Assembly: GCA_025927665.1 (NCBI GenBank) | Contig: JAICKZ010000024.1 | Span: 1-16,691, forward strand | Length of the DNA: 16,691 nucleotides | Source of the DNA: Steroidobacteraceae bacterium | GTDB lineage: Bacteria; Pseudomonadota; Gammaproteobacteria; Steroidobacterales; Steroidobacteraceae | Direction of reading: 5' to 3' | In this document: piece after piece, positions 1 through 6,015 of the stretch | Layout: the number at the start of each line of letters is the position of its first letter | How positions within the stretch are numbered: position 1 is the stretch's first letter | The notes under the pieces: model-generated | The model's database searches: none | Seen by the model: the letters and a program-made list of their open reading frames with translations, nothing else | What the model was told of the DNA's origin: nothing | Made by a program: the position numbers and the translations under genes

Positions 1-627
1 GATATTTCTTACATCCCGTTGCAACATGATAAAAGCGTTGTTATTACCCGCCGCATTTACCGCTTGTGGCAGATCGATGATCACGGGGCCGGTTGCATCG
101 ATTAATACATTGAACTCCGACAAATCGCCGTGAATCAACCCGACGCACAACATACGAACGACTTGATTGATTAAAAAAATATGGAACTCGCGTGCTTGTT
201 CCGCTGAGAGATCGACTTCGCCAAGACGTGGCGCGGAATGACCTTCTGCATCGGTCACCAACTCCATCAATAACACTCCGTTGAAAAAACCAAACGGCTG
301 CGGCACGCGCACACCCGCAGCAATGAGTTGATAGAGCGCATCCACTTCGGTGTTTTTCCAGGCAGTTTCTTGTTCTTTGCGGCCATAACTCGTACTCTTG
401 GCCATCGCCCGCGCTTGACGACTACCACGTACCTTGCGGCCTTCTTGATATTGTGCACGCTGTTGAAAACTGCGTTGTGCCATGTCTCTGTAAACTTTTG
501 CACAGCGGATTTCTGATCCGCAACGCACCACGAAAACCGATGCTTCCTTACCGCTTTTTAACTGACGAGTCACTTCGTCAATGATGCCGTCATCCAGCAG
601 CAATTGTAGTCCTTCAGGTGTTCTCAT
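1..627 (-). CDS. RIO1-family serine/threonine protein kinase, 3' end cut by window edge
   Basis: Atypical protein kinase of the RIO family; the 209 visible residues lack the C-terminus because the gene runs off the left edge. The start is the ATG at 627, with an in-frame TGA three codons upstream. Visible motifs are the phosphate-binding loop SGKEAS (residues 25-30), the ATP-anchoring lysine in CAKVY (K44), the catalytic loop HGDLSEFN (166-173, D168 and N173) and the metal-binding IIDLPQ (D185), followed by QRDVRNI. All catalytic residues seem intact. From memory it closely matches RIO proteins of Pseudomonas, which are about 300 residues. Eukaryotic RIO1 acts in 40S ribosome maturation; the substrate of the bacterial version is not established. 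It is cytoplasmic (no signal peptide) and stands alone, divergent from the PilZ gene across about 410 bases. Confidence 0.93.
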   Translation of the reverse strand, partial: MRTPEGLQLLLDDGIIDEVTRQLKSGKEASVFVVRCGSEIRCAKVYRDMAQRSFQQRAQYQEGRKVRGSRQARAMAKSTSYGRKEQETAWKNTEVDALYQLIAAGVRVPQPFGFFNGVLLMELVTDAEGHSAPRLGEVDLSAEQAREFHIFLINQVVRMLCVGLIHGDLSEFNVLIDATGPVIIDLPQAVNAAGNNNAFIMLQRDVRNI

Positions 628-1040
628 CGAATTTCAGCGCAGCCTCTTGTAATTGTTTGGCAATAGACTTCATACATTACAGTGTTTACGTAACAAATGA
701 AAAGATGCTTTGCAATCGTCATCATTATTCGAGCGACAAAATACCAACAAGCAGCGTCTAAACCATACGTAAAATAAAATACAAATCGCTCGTCACTTTA
801 TGGTTAATTTCTGCTGGGGACTTGTATGCAGACTGTTAACGTGTGTGTCAAATCGACAGATGAATCCATGATTACGTGGCACTCATTAACATTGTCTTTA
901 CCATATGCGGCATGTTGTAAATAGTGTGACTTTGTTCCGTCATTACATGATCGCCTGAAAGCTTGCTTATCGCTACATACTATAGAAACACAATTGCTTT
1001 AACTTTGGACTTCGTTTTCTAAATTGTGGAGTGTGACTAC
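628..1040. other. Intergenic region between divergent RIO kinase and PilZ genes
   Basis: About 410 AT-rich bases separate the two divergent genes, so promoters for both should lie here. I find no convincing aligned -35/-10 pair. The best -10-like string is TACTAT at 978-983, about 60 bases before the PilZ start, without a good -35. No tRNA, no terminator with a T tract, and no credible ORF was seen. Confidence 0.5.
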
Positions 1041-1559
1041 GTGTACTTCTTCGGCGATAAACATAAGCAAACTCAACCCGTCGTTGATACCGCGCACACT
1101 GAAGAACGCCGGAAAACGAGACGCAGATCCATAAGCGGTGCTGTACTGCTCGGTATTCCTGACAGAGGAATAGTTTGTGGTGACATGGTTGATATTGGCA
1201 CCGGTGGTTTAAGCGTAATCGTGGCGACGCAACTCGAATGTGGTCAAGGATGTCGTGTTTGCTTTTCAATACGGCTTGGAACTCAAAAGATTGCAATAGA
1301 CTGCCTTGGTATTGTCGTGAATAGTGTGTGCGTTACCAAGGGCTTCAGGTTGGGTATGCGTTTTATCGTCACTGACCTGCGAGAGCAGAAAGTTATTGAA
1401 CGATTTCTCAATGAAGGACAAGGCAATTCACTTGCCAATTCAAAAGTACATGACAAAATTAGTGAATCGGTACGGCTTGATCCACCTTCAGTCGTTAATT
1501 TTCCTGCAGAAATGTATCCAAAGACCGTGCGTATTTCGGACTTAGGTAAACGTGAGTGA
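1041..1559 (+). CDS. PilZ-domain protein (putative cyclic-di-GMP binding), single domain
   Basis: Small soluble protein of 172 residues with a PilZ-like fold. Two GTG codons are in frame. GTG at 1041 has GGAG at 1028-1031 (9-base spacing); GTG at 1026 (177 residues) has no evident ribosome site, so 1041 is preferred. In the longer numbering, an arginine-rich stretch RRKTRRR at 28-34 fits the RxxxR c-di-GMP motif. Then DIGTGG at 56-61 sits where D/NxSxxG is expected, with the usual serine replaced by glycine. A later RLGMRF matches the conserved strand that closes PilZ domains. Family knowledge: single-domain PilZ proteins relay c-di-GMP levels to motility or secretion partners. Whether this divergent version binds c-di-GMP is uncertain. 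No neighbour suggests a partner. Confidence 0.7.
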   Translation: MYFFGDKHKQTQPVVDTAHTEERRKTRRRSISGAVLLGIPDRGIVCGDMVDIGTGGLSVIVATQLECGQGCRVCFSIRLGTQKIAIDCLGIVVNSVCVTKGFRLGMRFIVTDLREQKVIERFLNEGQGNSLANSKVHDKISESVRLDPPSVVNFPAEMYPKTVRISDLGKRE

Positions 1560-1784
1560 AGCGACAGATCAAGGAATAATTTGACAGCATCGGTGCGATT
1601 ATAAAACTGTATCCGTGCGCATATAATCGTATCGGCTCACTCAATAACCAACTTAAAGCAGCGCTGAGAACCGGATTGCCAATCGTGACAAGCTCCTTGT
1701 AGGAATTAGGTTACAAAAAAACAGCTGTGTTTCATTGAAATTTTCAGCCTTTAGGAAAATCAATCGTGAGGGAAACAAATCGAC

Positions 1785-1800
1785 GTCAATGTATATTGAC
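1785..1800. promoter_or_regulatory. Candidate operator: dyad GTCAAT-N4-ATTGAC
   Basis: A perfect 6-bp inverted repeat, GTCAAT (1785-1790) and ATTGAC (1795-1800) around GTAT, lies 79 bases before the ATG at 1879. A third GTCAAT half-site follows at 1824-1829, after a TTGACC (1812-1817) that could be a -35 with a poor -10 (TATTTG, 1834-1839). The geometry suits a dimeric transcription factor. No factor can be named, and function is inferred from symmetry and position alone. Confidence 0.35.
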
Positions 1801-1878
1801 AACGTAATTCTTTGACCGCCAGCGTCAATCGATTATTTGTTGATTAACGTCGCTGTTTTCCATTACAGGAGAGTCCAG

Positions 1879-2328
1879 ATGAATTTCAAAAAACTGATAC
1901 TTGCATTCATCGCATTAATGTTACCGTTGTTGGCCAATGCCGAACATGGTGCACATCCACATTATCTGCATGCATTGTCCGATCTGCGTACCGCGCGTTG
2001 GTTATTGGAAAATCGCCCTGCAGACGGTGAAGCGAATGCACACAAAGCGGTGGCGGTCAGGGAGATCACAGCAGCTATCGATGAAATCAAACGTGCCGCA
2101 ATTGATGATGGCAGGGATATTCACGACCACGCCGAAATGGATGTATCGCCCGGTCGTGGCGGAAATTTCCATCAAGCACTTGAGTTATTGCAGAATCTTC
2201 GCTCCGACTTGGCAAATGAAGAAGATGATCGTATCTCGCATCGTCTACATTATCGCGTGGGCCGACACATTGATGCTGCAATCAACGCCACTGAACGTGC
2301 GATTCGGGATATCGAGCGTCATCGTTGA
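1879..2328 (+). CDS. Small secreted/periplasmic protein of unknown function
   Basis: 149-residue protein starting at ATG 1879, chosen because AGGAGAG (1867-1873) sits 5 bases before it; upstream in-frame starts would spoil the signal peptide. Residues 1-21 form a clear Sec signal: MNFKK, a hydrophobic core, then ANA cleavage before EHGAHPHYLHALSD. The mature part is histidine-rich at its start and otherwise predicted helical and charged, with LSDLRTARWLLENRP, EIKRAAIDDGRDIHDH and LELLQNLRSDLANEEDD suggesting a helical bundle. It resembles conserved hypotheticals I recall from proteobacteria, with no assigned activity. Histidines could bind metal, but no established motif supports that. It has its own upstream region with a possible operator and a hairpin just past the stop, so it is probably monocistronic. 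Confidence 0.85.
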   Translation: MNFKKLILAFIALMLPLLANAEHGAHPHYLHALSDLRTARWLLENRPADGEANAHKAVAVREITAAIDEIKRAAIDDGRDIHDHAEMDVSPGRGGNFHQALELLQNLRSDLANEEDDRISHRLHYRVGRHIDAAINATERAIRDIERHR

Positions 2329-2329
2329 T

Positions 2330-2346
2330 TCCAATCGTCGATTGGA
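2330..2346 (+). other. Hairpin directly after the stop codon
   Basis: TCCAATC (2330-2336) and GATTGGA (2340-2346) form a perfect 7-bp stem with loop GTC, starting one base past the TGA of the secreted-protein gene. There is no T tract, so it is more likely an mRNA 3'-end stabilising or pausing structure than an intrinsic terminator. Confidence 0.35.
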
Positions 2347-2377
2347 TTGAGCACATTAAACAGAGCAGTTAAATTGA

Positions 2378-2405
2378 CGAGTGGCAGTCTGTATGCTGCC
2401 GCTCG
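2378..2405 (+). terminator. Possible terminator hairpin after the secreted-protein gene
   Basis: CGAGTGGCAG (2378-2387) pairs with CTGCCGCTCG (2396-2405), giving 10 bp with one U-G wobble and an 8-base loop, 50 bases past the stop. The stem is GC-rich, but the following bases (ATATTGTC) are not a clean T tract, so termination is uncertain. The rest of the 2329-2654 gap shows no gene or RNA that I recognise. Confidence 0.4.
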
Positions 2406-2654
2406 ATATTGTCATGCTCAACACCAACTTAACTAATCCGTTGATTACGACACTGACTTGACTGAAGTTGCATTCAAATCGGTTGCAGCGCTTTGCACTT
2501 CTGCATGAGCAGGCTCAACTGCTTGATACACTCATAGCACTAATATTCGTGCATCCGACCATAGTGTCTTTGCAGCAAGCTGCGCTGTACTAGGCAAACA
2601 TCCGGATTTGAATCATCATCGCGTATTCATATTGGCCATCACACGAGAAGCGAA

Positions 2655-3182
2655 ATGATTGAAAATGAAGAATTGATCTACCAAGGTCGCGTTATTCGTT
2701 TGAATATCGAACAAGTGCGATTACCAAATCACAAAGTTGCTGAACTGGAGATCATTCATCATCCCGGTGGTGCGGCGATTGTTGCTATCGACGAGCAACA
2801 ACGCGTGTGTTTACTGAATCAATACCGTCATGCAGCGGGCGGGTATATATGGGAATTACCCGCAGGGAAAATTGACAATAAAGAACCGCACTTGCAAACG
2901 GCACAAAGAGAATTAGCGGAAGAAGCGGGTCGCAGCGCAACTCAGTGGCATTACTTAGGACATAGCTTAAGTTCGCCTGGTGTATTTACCGAAGTGATTC
3001 ACTTGTATTTGGCGACAGAGTTAACCTCAATGACCAGCCAACCCGAAGATCATGAAGTGTTTCAGGTGGAATGGCGATCTTTGAACACCGCGTTGCAAAT
3101 GATTTATAGCGGTGAAATATGCGATAGCAAGTCGATCATTGGATTAATTCTGGCAGCACATCGCTTACAACAATCGAAATGA
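2655..3182 (+). CDS. Nudix hydrolase, ADP-ribose pyrophosphatase type
   Basis: 175-residue cytosolic Nudix enzyme, likely hydrolysing ADP-ribose or a related nucleoside diphosphate to AMP plus a sugar phosphate. The Nudix box GX5EX7REUXEEXGU occupies residues 71-93: G71, E77, R85, E86, E89, E90 and G92 are present, supplying the Mg-binding glutamates. Only the final hydrophobic position is changed (R93). Upstream HHPGGAAIVAI and QYRHAAGGYIWELPAGK are typical of the ADP-ribose subgroup, and P108 in SSPG lies 15 residues after the box, the position used to recognise ADPRases. Length matches the subgroup. ATG at 2655 has GAGAAG at 2645-2650. Exact substrate cannot be fixed from sequence. It may share a transcript with the next small gene, 121 bases downstream. 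Confidence 0.92.
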   Translation: MIENEELIYQGRVIRLNIEQVRLPNHKVAELEIIHHPGGAAIVAIDEQQRVCLLNQYRHAAGGYIWELPAGKIDNKEPHLQTAQRELAEEAGRSATQWHYLGHSLSSPGVFTEVIHLYLATELTSMTSQPEDHEVFQVEWRSLNTALQMIYSGEICDSKSIIGLILAAHRLQQSK

Positions 3183-3303
3183 ACAAAAAAGTGTGATTTG
3201 ACATATCTACAAATGCTCACGATCACCTGATGGTATTTTGCGACAAAGTTCATTATAGTTGCGTCGCATCATTCTTTATGGCAAGTCGCTTACTTACATA
3301 CAC

Positions 3304-3678
3304 ATGAGTCTCTTCGGTAAAAATCAGGACAAAAATGGCTTTCTGTCTGGTAGTTCATCTCGAAACACCAGCAAGTACGTATCTATTGCAGCAAAGGATG
3401 GCGGCAAGACAATTTACAACAAGCACGATCGATTTGATTGGAACACGGTCTACGTCAAACAAAATAATCTGCAGAAAAAACGTGTTCAAACTGATGGACC
3501 GAATTCTTCCCGTCTCAATGAAACTGCAAGCTTGATCAAGTTGGAAGAAGAGGCTGCGCTACAAACTGGATACAACCCGTATAACAGCGGATTATCAGCG
3601 ATGAAGCAATCGCGTAAACCACCCGAATTACACGATCTCACCAGGCATCATGCACAGCTTCGTAAGTCCGATAAATAA
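3304..3678 (+). CDS. Small hypothetical protein, polar and possibly disordered
   Basis: 124-residue protein if ATG 3304 (MSLFGKNQDKNG) is used. A TTG at 3259 would add 15 residues, but neither has a strong ribosome site. It is very polar (Ser, Asn, Lys, Arg, Gln), with no signal peptide, membrane segment or cysteine pair. The N-terminal third has SGSSSRNTSKYVS and the C-terminus has GYNPYNSGLSAMKQSRKPPELHDLTRHH, so it looks largely unstructured. I do not recognise a family. It is judged real because it fills the gap between genes on its strand, has ordinary codon use and ends 36 bases before the convergent gene. It could be a nucleic-acid-binding or scaffold protein, but nothing in the sequence proves it. 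Confidence 0.55.
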   Translation: MSLFGKNQDKNGFLSGSSSRNTSKYVSIAAKDGGKTIYNKHDRFDWNTVYVKQNNLQKKRVQTDGPNSSRLNETASLIKLEEEAALQTGYNPYNSGLSAMKQSRKPPELHDLTRHHAQLRKSDK

Positions 3679-3685
3679 AATAATC

Positions 3686-3698
3686 GCCGTGGTGCGGC
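3686..3698. terminator. Weak hairpin between convergent genes
   Basis: GCCG (3686-3689), loop TGGTG and CGGC (3695-3698), followed by CTTTG, fill the 36-base gap between two convergent stops. The stem is short and the T run poor, so any terminator role is tentative. Confidence 0.22.
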
Positions 3699-3714
3699 CT
3701 TTGACCTCTCGCTG

Positions 3715-4347
3715 CTAGTGCATCGAACGTCGCAACTTGGTGCGATGACTACATCGATAAAATGCCTGTAACTCGTACATCCATTGCTCCATACGACGTC
3801 GTCGGCAACGTAAAAATCGTCGATCGATGGCTTGGCAATAACGAGCAGCACAGCGATTGGCTTCCTGATAACGCTGCAAACTAAATTCATCCAGCTCCGC
3901 AGCATAAGAAACTTGAGTAAACATACGTGCATGCAATGCGTGAGGAAACCACCCGCGAGTTTGCTTTAGCAGCAACCACATCGCGACCGCGTATTTATCT
4001 ACTTCTGCCTGCAACTCCAGCTCCAACAACGAGACTGATCGCGAATGCTCCATGCACCAAACCAAGTATTGAAAATGACTGATGCCTTCCAAAGCCGTGC
4101 AGAAATCCGCGAGATTGGCATCGCATAATTGCTGCTCGATAGGATTGTGATCTTGAAGTCGTAACAGCACCGCAGGATCGATGTACACACCCAACTCCGC
4201 ACCATCCTCTGTGGGTGAAATCAATACTTGTTCATCGGTAGTGGTAGCGCAAGATTGTGAAATTAAGAATTGACTTACATCGTGTGTGACGGGAACATCA
4301 TTGATGCTGGCTATCAATGATTGCATTTGTTCAAGCAACATGGTCAT
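3715..4347 (-). CDS. Conserved protein of unknown function, second of a coupled pair
   Basis: 210-residue soluble protein, starting at ATG 4347 in an ATGA overlap with the stop of the upstream gene. The central part ADFCTALEGISHFQYLVW, followed by SLLELELQAEVDKY, is strikingly regular and matches a conserved hypothetical family I recall from several proteobacterial groups. No enzymatic motif, signal peptide or membrane helix is visible. The C-terminus is very basic (RRFLRCRRRRMEQW), ending in a short RTKLRRSMH tail, which could contact RNA, DNA or acidic proteins. Mostly alpha-helical by composition. Translational coupling suggests it works with the protein encoded at 4344-4961, probably in fixed ratio. 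Function is unknown. Confidence 0.82.
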   Translation of the reverse strand: MTMLLEQMQSLIASINDVPVTHDVSQFLISQSCATTTDEQVLISPTEDGAELGVYIDPAVLLRLQDHNPIEQQLCDANLADFCTALEGISHFQYLVWCMEHSRSVSLLELELQAEVDKYAVAMWLLLKQTRGWFPHALHARMFTQVSYAAELDEFSLQRYQEANRCAARYCQAIDRRFLRCRRRRMEQWMYELQAFYRCSHRTKLRRSMH

Positions 4348-4961
4348 GCACGTGCGCTCACTGCTACCGGCGCAACGCCGAGTTGTGACAGCAAGCGTCG
4401 CGCGCGTGGACTGCCAGTCTTTAACCAGATCTCATATAGCCGCAACACGTCCTTGTCACTGGCAGGTCGCGCCATCTCAGCAACATCGTTTAGCACATCG
4501 ACCATGCGTTGAAACTTACTCGCCAGTTCTGCATATACCGCTGCCACCGCACGACCACGAATACCACGCGTATTATCGGCCAAACTGCCGTATGCACGGC
4601 CACCCATGGCAATGTGATAATCAACATCTACAAGTCGACGCGCAAAACTATGTGCAAAGAATCCAGCAACGAATAATGAAACGTCACCTAAGCGCTGTAA
4701 CAATCGATTACGTTGATCTACTGTGGGCGCGTCCAGTGCGGCGGCAAGCATATTCACCAAGGGTGGCAATCCTGCGTTTTCATTGGTTGAATCATACAGC
4801 GCCTCGGAACGCGCAAAGGTCGTCAGTACATTGACTACGTAATGCTCCGTCTGATCCTCAACAGCAACATGCTGATGCTTCAGTGCCTGCTGCACCGAAT
4901 CGTGAAAAAACTCGCGCAGATTAACAACTGCAATTGCAGATGATTCGTTACTCGGATTCAT
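4344..4961 (-). CDS. Conserved protein of unknown function, first of a coupled pair
   Basis: 205-residue soluble protein. ATG 4961 (MNPSNESSAI) is preferred over ATG 4976 because GAGG lies just before it at proper spacing. Recognisable conserved stretches are EHYVVNVLTTFARSEALY, then LLQRLGDVSLFVAGFFAHSF, VDVDYHIAMGGRAYG and VLRLYEIWLKTGSPRARRLL. I remember this arrangement from uncharacterised bacterial proteins, without a named activity. The pattern is helical, with no transmembrane segment strong enough to assign and no cysteine or metal motif. Its stop overlaps the start of the next gene by four bases (ATGA). A dyad at 4981-5001 lies just upstream. Co-conservation of the two products would point to a two-component complex; this is inference. 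Confidence 0.85.
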   Translation of the reverse strand: MNPSNESSAIAVVNLREFFHDSVQQALKHQHVAVEDQTEHYVVNVLTTFARSEALYDSTNENAGLPPLVNMLAAALDAPTVDQRNRLLQRLGDVSLFVAGFFAHSFARRLVDVDYHIAMGGRAYGSLADNTRGIRGRAVAAVYAELASKFQRMVDVLNDVAEMARPASDKDVLRLYEIWLKTGSPRARRLLSQLGVAPVAVSARA

Positions 4962-4980
4962 ACGCACCTCACGCATTAAA

Positions 4981-5001
4981 CCGACTCATAAAGTCAGTCG
5001 G
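4981..5001 (-). promoter_or_regulatory. Hairpin in the leader of the coupled unknown-function pair
   Basis: CCGACT (4981-4986) and AGTCGG (4996-5001) form a 6-bp inverted repeat with a 9-base spacer, about 20 bases upstream of the preferred ATG. Read on the minus strand it is followed by TTTAATG, so it could be an attenuator-like hairpin or a protein-binding dyad. The rest of 5002-5246 shows no gene or RNA I can support. Confidence 0.3.
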
Positions 5002-5246
5002 CTATCAGGTCAGTTACTTGAAACCAATCGCGTAAACAGCGATAGAGTTCGCAATTGATGTCTATATTTATAGATGCAGGAACCGTGCACAACTGGCAGC
5101 TAGCGATTGCAATTGCCAGTGATATCGGACAAAGCTTAATTTAAAAAATCTTGGTTAAGGATCAAGCTGATGACCGGACAGAAATGAATCGATAATTTTA
5201 GTTCTTATGCTTTCATCAGCGGAATTGAATTTACGGAACACAAATG

Positions 5247-5283
5247 AAAAGCCCCGTAGCGTTTGCGCACTACGGGGCTTTTT
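5247..5283 (-). terminator. Rho-independent terminator of the RRM gene
   Basis: AAAAGCCCCGTAG (5247-5259) is the exact inverse complement of CTACGGGGCTTTT (5270-5282), giving a 13-bp stem and 10-base loop. On the minus strand the stem ends in TTTT, 22 bases past the RRM stop; on the plus strand it ends in TTTTT. It can work in both directions, but only the minus-strand gene is close enough to need it. It is the clearest terminator in the window. Confidence 0.9.
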
Positions 5284-5305
5284 GTGAATCAGTAAGTGGG
5301 CTGTT

Positions 5306-5647
5306 TTACCAGCGACCACCGCCGCCACCACCACCGCCGCCGCCACCACCACCGAAACGGCCGCGACCACCACCGCCGCCACCGCCGCCGCCACCGCCGC
5401 CACGCTCACGTTCTTGAGCTTCGTTGACACGCAATGGACGACCGCCCATGTCTTTGCCATTCAGCGCTTGAATTGCACGGGCTGCATCAGCATTGGGCAT
5501 TTCAACAAAACCGAAACCACGGGGACGACCCGTTTCGCGATCATTGATTAATGCAACAGAACTGACAGCGCCATGTTGTTCAAACATCTGACGCACTTCT
5601 CCTTCGTTAGCAGAAAACGGCAAATTGCCTACATAGATCTTGGTCAT
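5306..5647 (-). CDS. RRM-domain RNA-binding protein with polyglycine tail
   Basis: 113-residue single-RRM protein. The start is ATG 5647 (MTKIYVGNLPF); upstream in-frame residues do not fit the RRM edge. RNP2 is IYVGNL (4-9) and RNP1 is RGFGFVEM (43-50), with the aromatic residues that stack on RNA bases present (Y5, F45, F47). Residues 83-111 are almost pure glycine, about 26 glycines interrupted by RGRF, ending RW, like the glycine-rich RNA-binding proteins of cyanobacteria and other bacteria. Those are often cold-induced and affect RNA stability or translation; that role here is inferred. The C-terminal tract resembles RGG-type low-complexity tails, though with few arginines. The gene is monocistronic, with a strong terminator at 5247-5283 and a long GC-rich structured region upstream. 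Confidence 0.95.
   Translation of the reverse strand: MTKIYVGNLPFSANEGEVRQMFEQHGAVSSVALINDRETGRPRGFGFVEMPNADAARAIQALNGKDMGGRPLRVNEAQERERGGGGGGGGGGGGRGRFGGGGGGGGGGGGGRW
5315..5401 (-). repeat. Near-pure glycine codon repeat (GGN)n
   Basis: On the plus strand this is a run of CCG, CCA and CCT-type triplets without interruption except for codons of the RGRF block. It encodes the glycine tail of the RRM protein. Such triplet runs are prone to slippage, so copy number may vary among strains and assembly here deserves care. Confidence 0.8.
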
Positions 5648-5728
5648 ACAAACATTTCTCTCTGAAAAAGCCTCGAGCATCCCCGCTGACATATTTATAA
5701 ATACAAACCGTCATCGTTGTTTACTGCG

Positions 5729-5912
5729 AGGCCTGGTTCAATATCGGGCTCCGCCCCCGTTACACCAGCGTCCTAATCGGCAGTCGGTGTAGCAGTACAG
5801 GTCCCAGGCCTAACGTTCGCTGTCTCGTCGGATTTTTCAGAAGTTGGCCGTTTGGGTTGAACCCGGGCTGGCCAAGCCAGAGAAAAAAGCAGGCAAAGGC
5901 GAAACGAACGTT
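5729..5912. repeat. GC-rich block of two abutting nested inverted repeats
   Basis: Module 1 is bounded by AGGCCTGG (5729-5736) and CCAGGCCT (5804-5811), enclosing TACACC/GGTGTA (5761-5766/5786-5791). Module 2 starts at the next base: AACGTTCG (5812-5819) and CGAACGTT (5905-5912) enclose TTGGCC/GGCCAA (5844-5849/5870-5875), with GGGTT-G-AACCC (5854-5864) inside. The block is visibly richer in GC than its flanks. The minus strand carries GTTAGGC at the module junction, like the core of integron attC sites, but the opposite end does not match the partner core and no integrase is present. It may be a repeat element, a relic, or a structured leader. The flanking bases 5648-5728 and 5913-6015 contain nothing I can name. 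Confidence 0.5.
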
Positions 5913-6015
5913 GCGGAGCCTACGCCAAAGATTTATGTAAGGCAATTGTTGAAAGCCTTATATGCTGCAGAAATGTGTGAATTAGCATCATCATTCATAT
6001 GAAAGATAACTGCAT

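Noticed and set aside
1581..1627. TTGACA plus TATAAT promoter
   Set aside because: Both boxes are near perfect, but 35 bases apart, so they are not one promoter; each lacks a properly spaced partner.
4286..4834. 182-residue plus-strand ORF opposite the coupled pair
   Set aside because: It is antisense to two conserved-looking genes and has the His/Arg-rich composition of a shadow frame.
5155..5460. 101-residue Ala/Val-rich ORF overlapping the RRM gene
   Set aside because: It is an alternative-frame reading of the glycine codon repeat and terminator, not a protein-like sequence.
5732..5748. tRNA T-arm-like stem-loop with TTCAATA loop
   Set aside because: No acceptor, D or anticodon arms can be drawn around it on either strand.
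5808..5912. Complete integron attC site
   Set aside because: GTTAGGC fits one core, but the opposite end (CCGCAAC) does not match the expected partner core, and no integrase or cassette array is visible. Kept only as a possibility in the repeat finding.
5760..5945. 61-residue minus-strand ORF inside the GC-rich block
   Set aside because: It lies across the inverted repeats, has no ribosome site, and its arginine- and proline-rich sequence looks like chance translation of a structured non-coding block.
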